Part shown: one piece after another, positions 1 through 7,724 of the stretch | Position numbering within the stretch: position 1 is the stretch's first letter | Layout of the letters: the number at the start of each line of letters is the position of its first letter | Origin: Nitrospira sp. | GTDB taxonomy: Bacteria > Nitrospirota > Nitrospiria > Nitrospirales > Nitrospiraceae | Reading direction: 5' to 3' | Assembly (NCBI GenBank): GCA_009594865.1 | Contig: VOPT01000049.1 | Coordinates: 56,145-120,144 of the forward strand | Length of the DNA stretch: 64,000 bases | The notes under the pieces: generated by a model | What the model saw: the letters and a program-made list of their open reading frames with translations, nothing else | Told to the model about the DNA's origin: nothing | Databases searched by the model: none | Translations under genes and position numbers: made by a program

Positions 1-2
1 GT

Positions 3-551
3 CCTGATCTACAGGCGGACATGGGGCGCGGGCTGGTGGACATCGTCACCCGCTACACGCAGACCTTTGTGCTGTTGCAACGATACGATGAAGGGCTCCT
101 GACTGAACCGACCACGACGCCGGGGGGAACCCTCTTTACCTTGGCTGAAGCGCGCGCGGCGCTGGCTGGACTCAAGGCCGACTTGATGGGGCGGGGTGAG
201 GCTTCAACGCTCTTTGCTCAAGAACGGGAAGAGGCCTTCGAATCGCTGCTCGGCAACCTCGACCAGAGTGTGTTCGGGGAGCCGGCCTACCCGAGCGTGG
301 AGTCCAAAGCCGCCCACCTGCTGTACTTCGTGATCAAAAATCACCCCTTTGCCGATGGCAACAAACGGAGTGGCGCGTTTCTGTTCGTGGATTTTCTGAA
401 CCGCAACGGTCGGCTGCTCGATCCGACCGGGCATCCGGTGATCAACGACATCGGGTTGGCGGCATTGGCGCTCTTGGTGGCCGAATCCAACCCCTCCCAC
501 AAAGACACGATGATCCGCCTGATTATGAACATGCTGGCTCAAGGAATCTGA
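3..551 (+). CDS. Fic/DOC-domain protein, RhuM-type (5' end outside window)
   Basis: The reading frame is open to the left edge, so this is the C-terminal part of a longer protein and the ATG at 21 is probably internal. The visible part contains the Fic core motif HPFADGNKR (His near residue 114 of the visible frame), matching HPFx(D/E)GN(G/K)R, which in characterised Fic enzymes transfers AMP or another phosphate-containing group to target hydroxyls. The surrounding segments resemble the Fic half of RhuM-like proteins that often lie between hsdS and hsdR. The stop is one base before the hsdR start, so the two are almost certainly cotranscribed. Its role in restriction is unknown; toxin or regulator are both possible. 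Confidence 0.85.
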   Translation, partial: PDLQADMGRGLVDIVTRYTQTFVLLQRYDEGLLTEPTTTPGGTLFTLAEARAALAGLKADLMGRGEASTLFAQEREEAFESLLGNLDQSVFGEPAYPSVESKAAHLLYFVIKNHPFADGNKRSGAFLFVDFLNRNGRLLDPTGHPVINDIGLAALALLVAESNPSHKDTMIRLIMNMLAQGI

Positions 552-552
552 C

Positions 553-3027
553 GTGAACGAAGCCGAGACCAGAGCCGAGCATATCGATCCCGCCATCAAG
601 GCGGCGGGGTGGGGCGTGGTGGAGGGGAGCCGCGTGCTGCGGGAGTATCCCATCACGCCGGGCCGGATCGAAGGTTTGGGGCGGCGGTCGAAACCGTTGA
701 TTGCCGACTATGTGCTGGTCTATCGCAACCACAAGCTCGCTGTCATTGAGGCCAAGGCCTGGAACGAGGCGCTGACCGAGGGCCTGGCGCAGGCGAAGCA
801 GTATGCGGACAAACTGTCCGTCCGCTTTACCTATGCCACGAACGGCCAGGGACTCTATGGCATCGATATGGAGACGGGGAAGGAAGGGGAGTGGCCGAAC
901 TATCCCAGCCCGGACGAACTCTGGACGCTGACCTTCGCCAAGCGCGATACCTGGCGCGATCGTTTTGCTGCGGTGCCGTTCGAAGACAAAGGCGGCTCGC
1001 ACCCGGGCCGCTACTATCAGGACATCGCGGTCGAGCGGGTGTTGGAGGCTATCACCGCAGGCAAGCCCCGCATCCTCCTGACGCTGGCGACCGGCACGGG
1101 CAAGACGTTCATCGCCTTCCAGATTGCCTGGAAACTGTTCCACAGCCGATGGAACTTAGGCAGTGCACAATTGACGATGGACAACGAGCAATTTGCGAAG
1201 GAGGAGACCCGTTCTCAATTATCCGCTGTCCATTCTCCATTGAATCTCCGCCGCCCACGCATCCTGTTTCTTGCCGACCGCAACATTCTCGCCAACCAGG
1301 CCTATAACGCGTTCTCCGCGTTTCCCGAGGATGCCCTGGTGCGGATCGCGCCGGACGATATTCGCAAGAAGGGCAAGGTGCCAAAGAACGGGAGTCTGTT
1401 CTTCACGATCTTTCAGACCTTCATGAGCGGTCCGCCGAAGGACGGCAAGCCGTCGCCCTACTTTGGAGAATATCCGCCCAACTTTTTCGATTTCATCGTG
1501 ATCGACGAGTGCCATCGTGGTGGGGCGAACGATGAAAGCAACTGGCGCGACATTCTCGAATATTTCTCTCCCGCCGTGCAGCTCGGTCTGACCGCCACGC
1601 CGAAACGTAAAGACAATATCGATACCTATCGCTACTTCGGCGAGCCGGTCTACGTCTATTCGCTCAAGGATGGGATCAACGACGGGTTTCTGACGCCATT
1701 CAAGGTGAAACAAATCTCGACGACGCTGGACGACTATGTCTACACGCCGGACGACAGGGTAATGGAAGGTACAGTCGAATACGGCAAACGCTATAGCGAA
1801 GCCGACTTCAACCGGATTATCGAGATTAAAGACCGTGAGAAGAAGCGCGTCGAGATCTTCATGCACGCGATCGATCAGCGGGAGAAGTCATTGGTTTTCT
1901 GCGCGACGCAGGATCACGCGCTGGCCGTACGCGACCTCATCAATCAGATGAAAGCGAGTGCCGATCCGAACTATTGCCAGCGGGTGACAGCCAATGACGG
2001 TGAGTTGGGCGAGCAACACCTCCGCGATTTTCAGGACAACGAAAAGACTATCCCGACGATCCTCACAACCTCACAAAAGCTTTCAACCGGCGTGGATGCC
2101 CGAAATATCCGTAATATTGTGTTGATGCGGCCCGTCAATTCGATGATCGAGTTCAAGCAGATCATCGGGCGCGGGACGCGGCTCTATGACGGGAAGGACT
2201 ATTTCACCATCTATGATTTCGTGAAGGCGCATCACCACTTCAATGATCCTGAGTGGGATGGGGAACCGATTCCGCCGGAGCCGAAAGAGCTTTGCGCGAG
2301 ATGCGGACAATCTCCATGCCGCTGCGAACAATTGCCGCCGCAACCCTGCGGTGTATGCGGCACACATCCATGCGCCTGCGAGCGAGAGCCTTGTGAGAAG
2401 TGCGGCCAGAGGCTGTGCGTGTGTCAGAAAAAGGTGAAGGTGAAGCTAGCCGACGGCAAGGCCCGAACTATTCAACACATGATGGTCACGACGTTCTGGC
2501 ATCCTGACGGCACGCCCATGTCGGCCCAGCAATTTCTGGAGTTGCTGTTCGGCAAGTTGCCGGCCTTTTTCAGAAACGAAGCCGAGCTTCGGGCGATCTG
2601 GAGCCAGCCCGACACGCGTGCGAAACTTCTTCAAGGGCTCGCTGAGAAAGGGTTCGGTGCCGAGCAGATGGCGGAGATGCAACGCATCATCGATGCCGAG
2701 CGCAGCGATCTGTTCGACGTGCTCGCGCATGTGGCCTATGCGATGACGCCGCTCACGCGGGAGGAACGGGCTGTGCGTGCCAGGGCGGAGATCACTATGC
2801 ATTTCACCGGCAAACAGCAGGCCTTCCTCGATTTCGTCCTCGCGCAATACGTGAAGGTCGGCGTGGAAGAACTGGCCCAGGACAAGCTCTCGCCGCTGCT
2901 CAAGTTGAAGTATCACAATGCCATCGCCGACGCCGTAGCCGACCTAGGCAAGCCGGAAGAAATCGGTAAGGTCTTCATGGGGTTTCAGAAGTATCTGTAT
3001 CAGCCGCAAGTTCAGATGGAAAGGTGA
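553..3027 (+). CDS. hsdR: Type I restriction enzyme R subunit (EcoAI-like HsdR)
   Basis: This is the motor and nuclease subunit of a type I restriction system: it translocates DNA with ATP and cleaves unmodified DNA. The 824-residue protein has an N-terminal PD-(D/E)XK nuclease (D52, then E66-A-K68), a Walker A ATGTGKT near residue 179, a DECH box at 318-321, helicase motif III-like TATP, and an IIGRGTRL motif VI. The GTG start follows the Fic stop directly. No hsdM or hsdS is visible; they presumably lie to the left. Two oddities: an in-frame insertion of about 27 residues after the Walker A region carrying a DNA inverted repeat, and three tandem Cys-rich units near residues 578-626. Confidence 0.95.
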   Translation: MNEAETRAEHIDPAIKAAGWGVVEGSRVLREYPITPGRIEGLGRRSKPLIADYVLVYRNHKLAVIEAKAWNEALTEGLAQAKQYADKLSVRFTYATNGQGLYGIDMETGKEGEWPNYPSPDELWTLTFAKRDTWRDRFAAVPFEDKGGSHPGRYYQDIAVERVLEAITAGKPRILLTLATGTGKTFIAFQIAWKLFHSRWNLGSAQLTMDNEQFAKEETRSQLSAVHSPLNLRRPRILFLADRNILANQAYNAFSAFPEDALVRIAPDDIRKKGKVPKNGSLFFTIFQTFMSGPPKDGKPSPYFGEYPPNFFDFIVIDECHRGGANDESNWRDILEYFSPAVQLGLTATPKRKDNIDTYRYFGEPVYVYSLKDGINDGFLTPFKVKQISTTLDDYVYTPDDRVMEGTVEYGKRYSEADFNRIIEIKDREKKRVEIFMHAIDQREKSLVFCATQDHALAVRDLINQMKASADPNYCQRVTANDGELGEQHLRDFQDNEKTIPTILTTSQKLSTGVDARNIRNIVLMRPVNSMIEFKQIIGRGTRLYDGKDYFTIYDFVKAHHHFNDPEWDGEPIPPEPKELCARCGQSPCRCEQLPPQPCGVCGTHPCACEREPCEKCGQRLCVCQKKVKVKLADGKARTIQHMMVTTFWHPDGTPMSAQQFLELLFGKLPAFFRNEAELRAIWSQPDTRAKLLQGLAEKGFGAEQMAEMQRIIDAERSDLFDVLAHVAYAMTPLTREERAVRARAEITMHFTGKQQAFLDFVLAQYVKVGVEELAQDKLSPLLKLKYHNAIADAVADLGKPEEIGKVFMGFQKYLYQPQVQMER
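1166..1245. repeat. Small hairpin-like insertion inside hsdR
   Basis: Imperfect inverted repeat: 1177-1193 (ATGGACAACGAGCAATT) pairs with the reverse complement of 1217-1233 at 13 of 17 positions, all mismatches being transitions. It adds residues such as QLTMDNEQFAKEETRSQ between the Walker A helix and the RPRILFLADRN segment, which I recall as nearly adjacent in other EcoAI-type HsdR proteins. The reading frame is kept. The base composition (AATT, CCAT) is AT-richer than the surrounding gene. Confidence 0.5.
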
Positions 3028-3131
3028 GGAGAGCTCAAATCGTTTTCCGCTCAGTAAAGATCGAGCATTTTAACTTAGCGATCCTCAAGCGGCATGTGCG
3101 TTGAACTAACTATAGGCTGTACATACCCAGA

Positions 3132-3743
3132 ATGGTCACCAGCAAAACTCCTCAACCCAGCTATCCGCATCTTCCCAGCTCGCGGCTAAGCGGTCATGAA
3201 ATGTTCACGCTTGGCGAGGAAACGCTTTCATTCGATCTGCTGAGCTTTTGGCAGTGGTCCGCATCTGACCTTGTCAGCAATGCTACGCGGGGCAGATTGG
3301 CTGAATATATTGTTGCAATGGCTCTGGGAGTCGCTGCTGGAGTTCGAAATGAATGGGATGCGTACGACCTTACTTTTAACGAGCGCAAAGTAGAAGTGAA
3401 AGCATCGGGGTATCTCCAATCATGGGCGCAATCGCGCCTATCACGCCCTAGCTTTAGCATACGGCCTGCCCGAGGGTGGGATCCGCTCACAGGCCTACTG
3501 GACGATGAGATACGCAGGCAGTCCGACATCTATGTGTTTTGTCTGCACCATCATCTCGAAAAGAATACGTTGAACCCCTGTGATCTGACGCAGTGGTCCT
3601 TTTACGTTCTTCCCACCAAAGAACTTGATGCTTCTCAACAACTTCAGAAAGCAAAACAGATAACCCTTCAAAAACTTCTATTGCTGCAACCCGTCCAGGC
3701 CTCGTTTCTTGATCTCAGAAAGGCAGTTCTTGAATGTGGTTAG
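3132..3743 (+). CDS. Hypothetical protein, PD-(D/E)XK nuclease-like
   Basis: I do not recognise a named family for this 203-residue protein. It has a pattern suggestive of the PD-(D/E)XK nuclease fold: E58 in an AEYIVAMAL helix, D79 in YDLTF, and E88-V89-K90 in VEVKAS. It lies about 100 bases after hsdR on the same strand. Codon use and a lower GC content than neighbouring housekeeping genes suggest acquired DNA. A role in defence alongside the restriction system is an inference from position and motif only; a non-catalytic relative of the fold is equally possible. No signal peptide or membrane segment is visible. Confidence 0.6.
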   Translation: MVTSKTPQPSYPHLPSSRLSGHEMFTLGEETLSFDLLSFWQWSASDLVSNATRGRLAEYIVAMALGVAAGVRNEWDAYDLTFNERKVEVKASGYLQSWAQSRLSRPSFSIRPARGWDPLTGLLDDEIRRQSDIYVFCLHHHLEKNTLNPCDLTQWSFYVLPTKELDASQQLQKAKQITLQKLLLLQPVQASFLDLRKAVLECG

Positions 3744-4126
3744 TGGTCAAAGCCCTATCAGGGGCAAGATGTAGAAGGATGGCGATAAACCTCTGTTGGG
3801 GCGCAGGGTTGCCTAACGCGTGGGAGTACCAAAATACATGAACCGCCACGAACTCGAACAAAAGCTCCCCACCATGACACAGGTTCAGCTCATCGACATC
3901 TCAAAGTAACGCGCGCGCGTATGTGAGGTTGCTGGAGTCCATGCACAGACGTCCGCCCGCCGTTCCCGTATCTCTGCCCAATCACCCACGCTGGGGTCTA
4001 TGCCTGCGGAGAACGGCGCTTGCCCCCTGTCGGCTCGTCTTTCCAGTGCTGGTCAATCTGTGTAGAATGCCTGCGGCTGCGGAGTCTGCCATTGCTGACC
4101 AGATGTGATGTGTCGCGTATGGGGGT
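3744..4126. other. Intergenic region with small remnants
   Basis: No convincing gene. A 23-codon open frame at 3838-3909 (MNRHELEQKLPTMTQVQLID...) looks like a gene remnant. Bases 3901-3976 resemble 7105-7174 upstream of the DUF2442 gene (shared TCAAA-TAACGC, GTTGAG/TGAGG, CCAT-CAGAGAC blocks), so both small accessory genes appear to sit behind related, decayed leader DNA. A TAGAAT hexamer at about 4056 could be a -10 element. Confidence 0.45.
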
Positions 4127-4435
4127 GTGGTGATCGATCGTGTGGTGTCCAAGACCGGCGTCCCGATTCGACTCACCGATGAGCGCTGGACACATATTGC
4201 AGAGGAGCATGCTGAGTTGGCGGATCTGCGATCAGCGGTATTGGAGACAGTTTCGCAGCCCGAACGTATTCTGCTCGGCGGTGATGGCGAGCATCTCGCG
4301 GTTAAGGAGTTGGACACTGGAAAACATCTTGTGGTTGTGTATCGGGAACATGCCGATGATGGGTTCATCATCACAGCCTTCGTGACACGACGATTGCGGT
4401 CGCTTTCGAAGAGGAGGCAGCTATGGCCATTGTAG
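4127..4435 (+). CDS. DUF4258/BECR-like putative toxin
   Basis: A 102-residue protein starting with GTG. The body (IRLTDERWTHIAEEHAEL, a central GDGEHLAVKEL strand, and HLVVVYREHADDGFIITAF) matches the small RNase-like proteins of the DUF4258 or PBECR type, which are suspected BECR-fold toxins. Its 3' end overlaps the next gene by 13 bases, the arrangement expected of a toxin-antitoxin or otherwise obligately paired module. Conserved His residues in HIAEEH and REH would be candidate catalytic or structural positions. Activity is not demonstrated for this family as far as I know, so the toxin label is an inference. Confidence 0.65.
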   Translation: MVIDRVVSKTGVPIRLTDERWTHIAEEHAELADLRSAVLETVSQPERILLGGDGEHLAVKELDTGKHLVVVYREHADDGFIITAFVTRRLRSLSKRRQLWPL

Positions 4436-4665
4436 ACATTCAAGAATATTTGAAGTTGATTCCGGCAGTGAATCGGTCGCCGCAACACGCGGTGTGGCTC
4501 ACGTATGATGCCGAGGCGGACACGCTGTACGTGAACTATAAAAAGCCCAGCCATGCAACTGACAGTGAGATGACAGATGACGACATCATCGTTCGCTACG
4601 AAGGTGACACTGTCATCGGTTTCACAGTGCTGCACGCTAGCAAGCGGATGCAGGCCACTGCGTAA
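4423..4665 (+). CDS. DUF2283 family protein (putative partner/antitoxin)
   Basis: An 80-residue protein with the DUF2283 signature: YDAEADTLYVNY, a conserved E in SEMTDDDIIVRY, and VIGFTVLHAS. DUF2283 (YuzE-like) proteins are small, mostly beta, and are frequently encoded beside small DUF4258-type proteins, as here with a 13-base overlap. The overlap implies translational coupling. The function of DUF2283 is not established; an antitoxin or binding-partner role is inferred from pairing. The C-terminus ends in a short polar tail. Confidence 0.8.
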   Translation: MAIVDIQEYLKLIPAVNRSPQHAVWLTYDAEADTLYVNYKKPSHATDSEMTDDDIIVRYEGDTVIGFTVLHASKRMQATA

Positions 4666-4933
4666 CTCGCCCGGGGAAATGCGGTTTGCGAGGATGGCAT
4701 GACCGCGTTTCTTCAGTCCTGTCTCAACTCACCCTGACCCGCACCGTTCTCATCGTTGCACTCGTCTTTTCCTCTCGATTTCGAGGGGGGAAGTGTGGCG
4801 CGTGATTCATAGACCAATCTTGCTTGTGAAGGCGTAGGCCTAGCTGTCCCAAAGCGGTGGACGTGCCACTTCCACAATGAGCATTGAGAGATGTGATGGA
4901 GCAGGGCGAAGTCGGATACTGCCGATCAGAAGG

Positions 4934-5203
4934 TTAGGCTGCGGACTGCTTGGTCACGTCCCAGCCAGGAAAGACCAAGACGGCTGGATGGCACTGGAGG
5001 ACCCGCGCCAGAGTTTTGGCCTGTTCGACGCCAAGATTGATGGTGTCGTTTTCAATGGCCGAGATGGTGGACTGTGAAATCTTGGTCCTTCGAGCCAGCT
5101 CGCTTTGCGTGAGCCCTTGCAGTTCACGGACAATCCGAACGGATTCACCTACCGAGACCACCACTCTCGCTTTTGCCGGGCGAACGCCTTTGGTTTTCAT
5201 CAT
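4934..5203 (-). CDS. Xre-family helix-turn-helix antitoxin
   Basis: An 89-residue DNA-binding protein. A Cro/CI-type helix-turn-helix occupies roughly residues 20-75: VGESVRIVRELQGLTQSELA, then RRTKISQSTISAIENDTINL. Its ATG overlaps the toxin stop codon by one base (TAATG), so it is the second gene of a toxin-first operon like higBA. Such antitoxins neutralise the toxin and repress the operon promoter, which would lie near 5540-5560, between the toxin and divergent hflX. The C-terminal WDVTKQSAA tail is short. Confidence 0.88.
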   Translation of the reverse strand: MMKTKGVRPAKARVVVSVGESVRIVRELQGLTQSELARRTKISQSTISAIENDTINLGVEQAKTLARVLQCHPAVLVFPGWDVTKQSAA

Positions 5204-5538
5204 TACTTCCGATAGTCGTGGGCTGTCACGTCCATGATCACGATCAGTACGCGCTGTTCTTCAACGTTGTAAAACACTCGATACTGTGTATTCAATCGTG
5301 ATGAGCGATGACCGTCCCATTCGCCCTGAAGACGTTCATCGTGGAACCCCTTGATCAGGCGCAGGCCTGCCGGGCCGGACCTTCCAGCTGCGCCGCGTGG
5401 CCGCCGATGGTGACGCAGAGTCATGAGTGCTTCCCTGACCCGCTGAGTTGTGGAGGCAAAGATCCCTGGTCTCCGGGCATGATGTGGGCTGACCTGAACC
5501 GGACGTTTCCTGTTAAGATGCACGACCCTCACGAACAT
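5203..5538 (-). CDS. RelE/ParE-superfamily toxin (start uncertain)
   Basis: The C-terminal half carries the RelE/ParE-like core: GLRLIKGFHDERLQGEW, RSSRLNTQYRVFY and a final VTAHDY, resembling YoeB/HigB-type ribosome-dependent mRNA interferases. It is directly upstream of and overlaps an Xre antitoxin. The open frame gives 111 residues, but there is no ribosome site before its first ATG, and the first 20 or so residues do not look family-like. An internal ATG at 5424 preceded by AGGGAAG would give only 73 residues, which is short. A GTG near 5523 is another candidate. The gene diverges from hflX, whose start is about 22 bases away. Confidence 0.75.
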   Translation of the reverse strand: MFVRVVHLNRKRPVQVSPHHARRPGIFASTTQRVREALMTLRHHRRPRGAAGRSGPAGLRLIKGFHDERLQGEWDGHRSSRLNTQYRVFYNVEEQRVLIVIMDVTAHDYRK

Positions 5539-5559
5539 GTGGTCAAGGAAAGGTCTGCG

Positions 5560-6957
5560 ATGTCAAAGCCCTCACAATCGAATGCCGTACTTGTGGCGAT
5601 CCGCACCCCCCGCGTGACGGTGGAGGAAGTAGACAGTTCGCTGCAAGAGCTCACCCGTCTCGTGACGACCCTCGGGTACCGGGTCGTGGGTCGTGTGACG
5701 CAAAAGCGGAGTTCCGATCGCTATGCGGCGGTTCTGGGAGAGGGCAAACTTGCCGAATTGGCGCGATGGACCGGCGGGTCCGGAAAGATCGAGGCGTTTG
5801 GACGACCGGGGCACAAGGCCGGGTCGAAGCCCGAGGCGGCGGAGTTGGACGTTCCGGAAGAATCAGACGACGACGAATCCGATGACAGTGTTGAGGCAAC
5901 CCCCGGCCCGGGTGAGCAGGCGCAGATCGTTATCGTGGACTGTGATCTGTCGCCGTCCCAATTGAAAAACCTTGAACGTGCCGCCGGCGTGCCGGTGCTC
6001 GACCGTACCGGGGTCATCATCGAGATTTTCAGCCGGCATGCGCGCACGAGAGCGGCCCGGCTGCAGGTGGAGATCGCGCGGCTGAATTATCTCGCGCCAC
6101 GGTTGCGAGAGACCGGCGGGGGCAGCGAGCGGCAAGGCGGGGGAGTCGGCGGCAAAGGCGCCGGTGAGACGAGTCTCGAGCTCGATAAGCGCAGAATCCG
6201 CGATCGCACGAAAGAACTCCGGGCGGAATTGGCGGCGATTGGGGACGAGCATCAGACGCGCCGAGCCAGACGGGAACATGAATTAACGGTCGCGCTTGTC
6301 GGGTACACCAATGCCGGGAAATCCTCGCTCATGCGTGCGATGACGGGCAGCGAGGTGCTCGTGGCCGACAAGCTGTTTGCCACGCTCGATACCACCATCC
6401 GGCCCTTGTATCCGGAGACGCGCCCCAAAGTGCTCCTGTCCGATACGGTGGGATTCATCAAGAAGCTCCCGCATGACCTGGTGGCCTCGTTCAAGTCGAC
6501 GCTGGATGAAGCCGCCAGTGCCTCACTTCTGCTGTTTGTCGTCGATGCCTCCGATCCGTCCTTTCGATCCCAACTCGACGTCACGCGGAAGGTGTTAGCC
6601 GAAGTCGGCGCCACGGATGTCCCCAGCCTGTTGGTGTTGAATAAACGGGATCGTCTCGGGCCGGAGGAGCTCGCGGCCCTGAAGGCGGAATATCCCGACG
6701 CGTTCTTGTTGTCCACGAGAAGCAAGGAGGATTTGCAGGCGCTCCGTGAGCGCATTATGGGGTACTTTGAGCGCGATATGCTCGACGAGGAATTGCGCAT
6801 TCCGTTTACCGCTCAAAAGATCGTTGCGGAGATCCGTGCCCGGATGCGTGTGTTGTCCGAAGAATATGATGCCGAGGGGCTCACGCTGTGGGTGCGATCG
6901 ACCCCTGAGAACCTGACGGCGATCAAACAGCAGCTCGCGCGTATTCCGAAAATGTAA
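5560..6957 (+). CDS. hflX: GTPase HflX (ribosome splitting factor)
   Basis: HflX binds the 50S subunit and dissociates stalled ribosomes. The ATG at 5560 has an AAGGAAAGG ribosome site; the open frame continues 84 codons upstream but that part is not HflX-like. The 465-residue protein has G1 GYTNAGKSS (248-256), G3 DTVGF (295-299), G4 NKRD (361-364), and the HflX glycine-rich linker GGGSERQGGGVGGKGAGE before the GTPase domain. Unusual is an insertion of about 45 residues in the N-terminal domain (roughly 78-125), rich in Asp and Glu (ESDDDESDD), between the strand after GEGKL and the VIVDCDLSPSQ segment. It is transcribed divergently from the toxin operon. Confidence 0.95.
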   Translation: MSKPSQSNAVLVAIRTPRVTVEEVDSSLQELTRLVTTLGYRVVGRVTQKRSSDRYAAVLGEGKLAELARWTGGSGKIEAFGRPGHKAGSKPEAAELDVPEESDDDESDDSVEATPGPGEQAQIVIVDCDLSPSQLKNLERAAGVPVLDRTGVIIEIFSRHARTRAARLQVEIARLNYLAPRLRETGGGSERQGGGVGGKGAGETSLELDKRRIRDRTKELRAELAAIGDEHQTRRARREHELTVALVGYTNAGKSSLMRAMTGSEVLVADKLFATLDTTIRPLYPETRPKVLLSDTVGFIKKLPHDLVASFKSTLDEAASASLLLFVVDASDPSFRSQLDVTRKVLAEVGATDVPSLLVLNKRDRLGPEELAALKAEYPDAFLLSTRSKEDLQALRERIMGYFERDMLDEELRIPFTAQKIVAEIRARMRVLSEEYDAEGLTLWVRSTPENLTAIKQQLARIPKM

Positions 6958-6974
6958 TGCTCATGACATCTGCC

Positions 6975-7017
6975 CTCTCCGGTTCATGCCTTGCGATCAC
7001 ACTGCAGACGTGAGACC
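6975..7017. repeat. 43-bp direct repeat, copy A
   Basis: Identical over 43 bases to 7657-7699, 682 bases away. It begins 17 bases after the hflX stop. The sequence can form an imperfect hairpin: its GGTTCATG end pairs with CGTGAGACC at the other end with one bulge. Together with copy B it brackets the DUF2442 gene. Confidence 0.9.
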
Positions 7018-7346
7018 CTTACGAAGGGCGATCATCATTTCTGGCACCATTCCGTAGCCAAAGCCTCAATACATTCTGTTTTTGATTTATCTGCTCGGCG
7101 CGTCTTCAAATAACGCCTATACGTAGTTGAGGGTGCTGATCCCCATACAGAGACGCCTACCGGTAACCTCTCTCGCGACAAGAAATGTCGTCATGCATCA
7201 TTGTCCCTTAAACTCAATGACTGCAAAAGTGGTTCGCTGGCGTTCTTACGTTGAATTGGCTAGAATCGGGATGAGTTGCGAGAAGATTGGGCACTGGCCG
7301 AGCAGCGAGCGCCGCTGAAAAAGATTAGGCCGCTGGAGTAGGAGTC
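7018..7346. other. Intergenic DNA inside the repeat-bounded unit
   Basis: No supported gene. A 63-codon frame at 7127-7318 has no family resemblance and no ribosome site. Bases 7105-7174 resemble 3901-3976. A TAGAAT hexamer at about 7260 could be a weak -10 for the DUF2442 gene. Confidence 0.4.
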
Positions 7347-7625
7347 ATGCTCAAAGATCTTGTCGAAGCCACAGCTCTTGACGGGTATCGGGTACGGCTG
7401 CGGTTCGAAGATGGCGTTGAGGGTGAGTTGGACTTGGCGACGATCATTCGTTTTGAGGGCGTCTTTGCGCCCCTGAAGGATCTTGCCCGCTTTCGAGAGT
7501 TGTCAGTCGATCCCGAACTTGGAACCATCTACTGGCCCAATGGCGCCGACCTGGATCCTGTCGTGCTCTATTCAAGAGTCACAGGAACCCCGCTTCCCGC
7601 GTACGCGATCAAAGTGGCTCGTTGA
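7347..7625 (+). CDS. DUF2442 family protein
   Basis: A 92-residue protein matching DUF2442: an N-terminal YRVRLRFEDGVEGELDL strand pair, then a helix with FAPLKDLARF, and GTIYWPNGADLDPVVLY near the C-terminus. DUF2442 proteins are usually encoded beside DUF4160 proteins, in modules thought to be toxin-antitoxin-like; no DUF4160 partner is present here in any frame of the upstream DNA, so this looks like a solitary survivor. An AGGAGT ribosome site precedes the ATG. The gene is enclosed by 43-bp direct repeats. Confidence 0.85.
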   Translation: MLKDLVEATALDGYRVRLRFEDGVEGELDLATIIRFEGVFAPLKDLARFRELSVDPELGTIYWPNGADLDPVVLYSRVTGTPLPAYAIKVAR

Positions 7626-7656
7626 ACGGGTGCCTGTAATCATCACCGCCCCTTAT

Positions 7657-7699
7657 CTCTCCGGTTCATGCCTTGCGATCACACTGCAGACGTGAGACC
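7657..7699. repeat. 43-bp direct repeat, copy B
   Basis: Second copy of the repeat at 6975-7017, with no mismatch over 43 bases. It ends 25 bases before the DUF2252 start codon, so it probably lies in that gene's promoter or leader. Confidence 0.9.
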
Positions 7700-7724
7700 T
7701 TAGGGCGACTGAACTCATTCCCCC

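Noticed and set aside
3811..3825. GCCTAAC motif suggesting an integron attC site
   Set aside because: No matching GTTRRRY partner at the right distance and no integrase gene in the window.
3923..4108. 61-codon open frame
   Set aside because: Low-complexity, no ribosome site, and lies in DNA resembling another intergenic leader.
5308..5559. 84-codon N-terminal extension of HflX
   Set aside because: Sequence is not HflX-like and overlaps the divergent toxin gene; the 5560 ATG has a proper ribosome site.
7127..7318. 63-codon open frame upstream of DUF2442 as a DUF4160 partner
   Set aside because: No resemblance to DUF4160 and no ribosome site.
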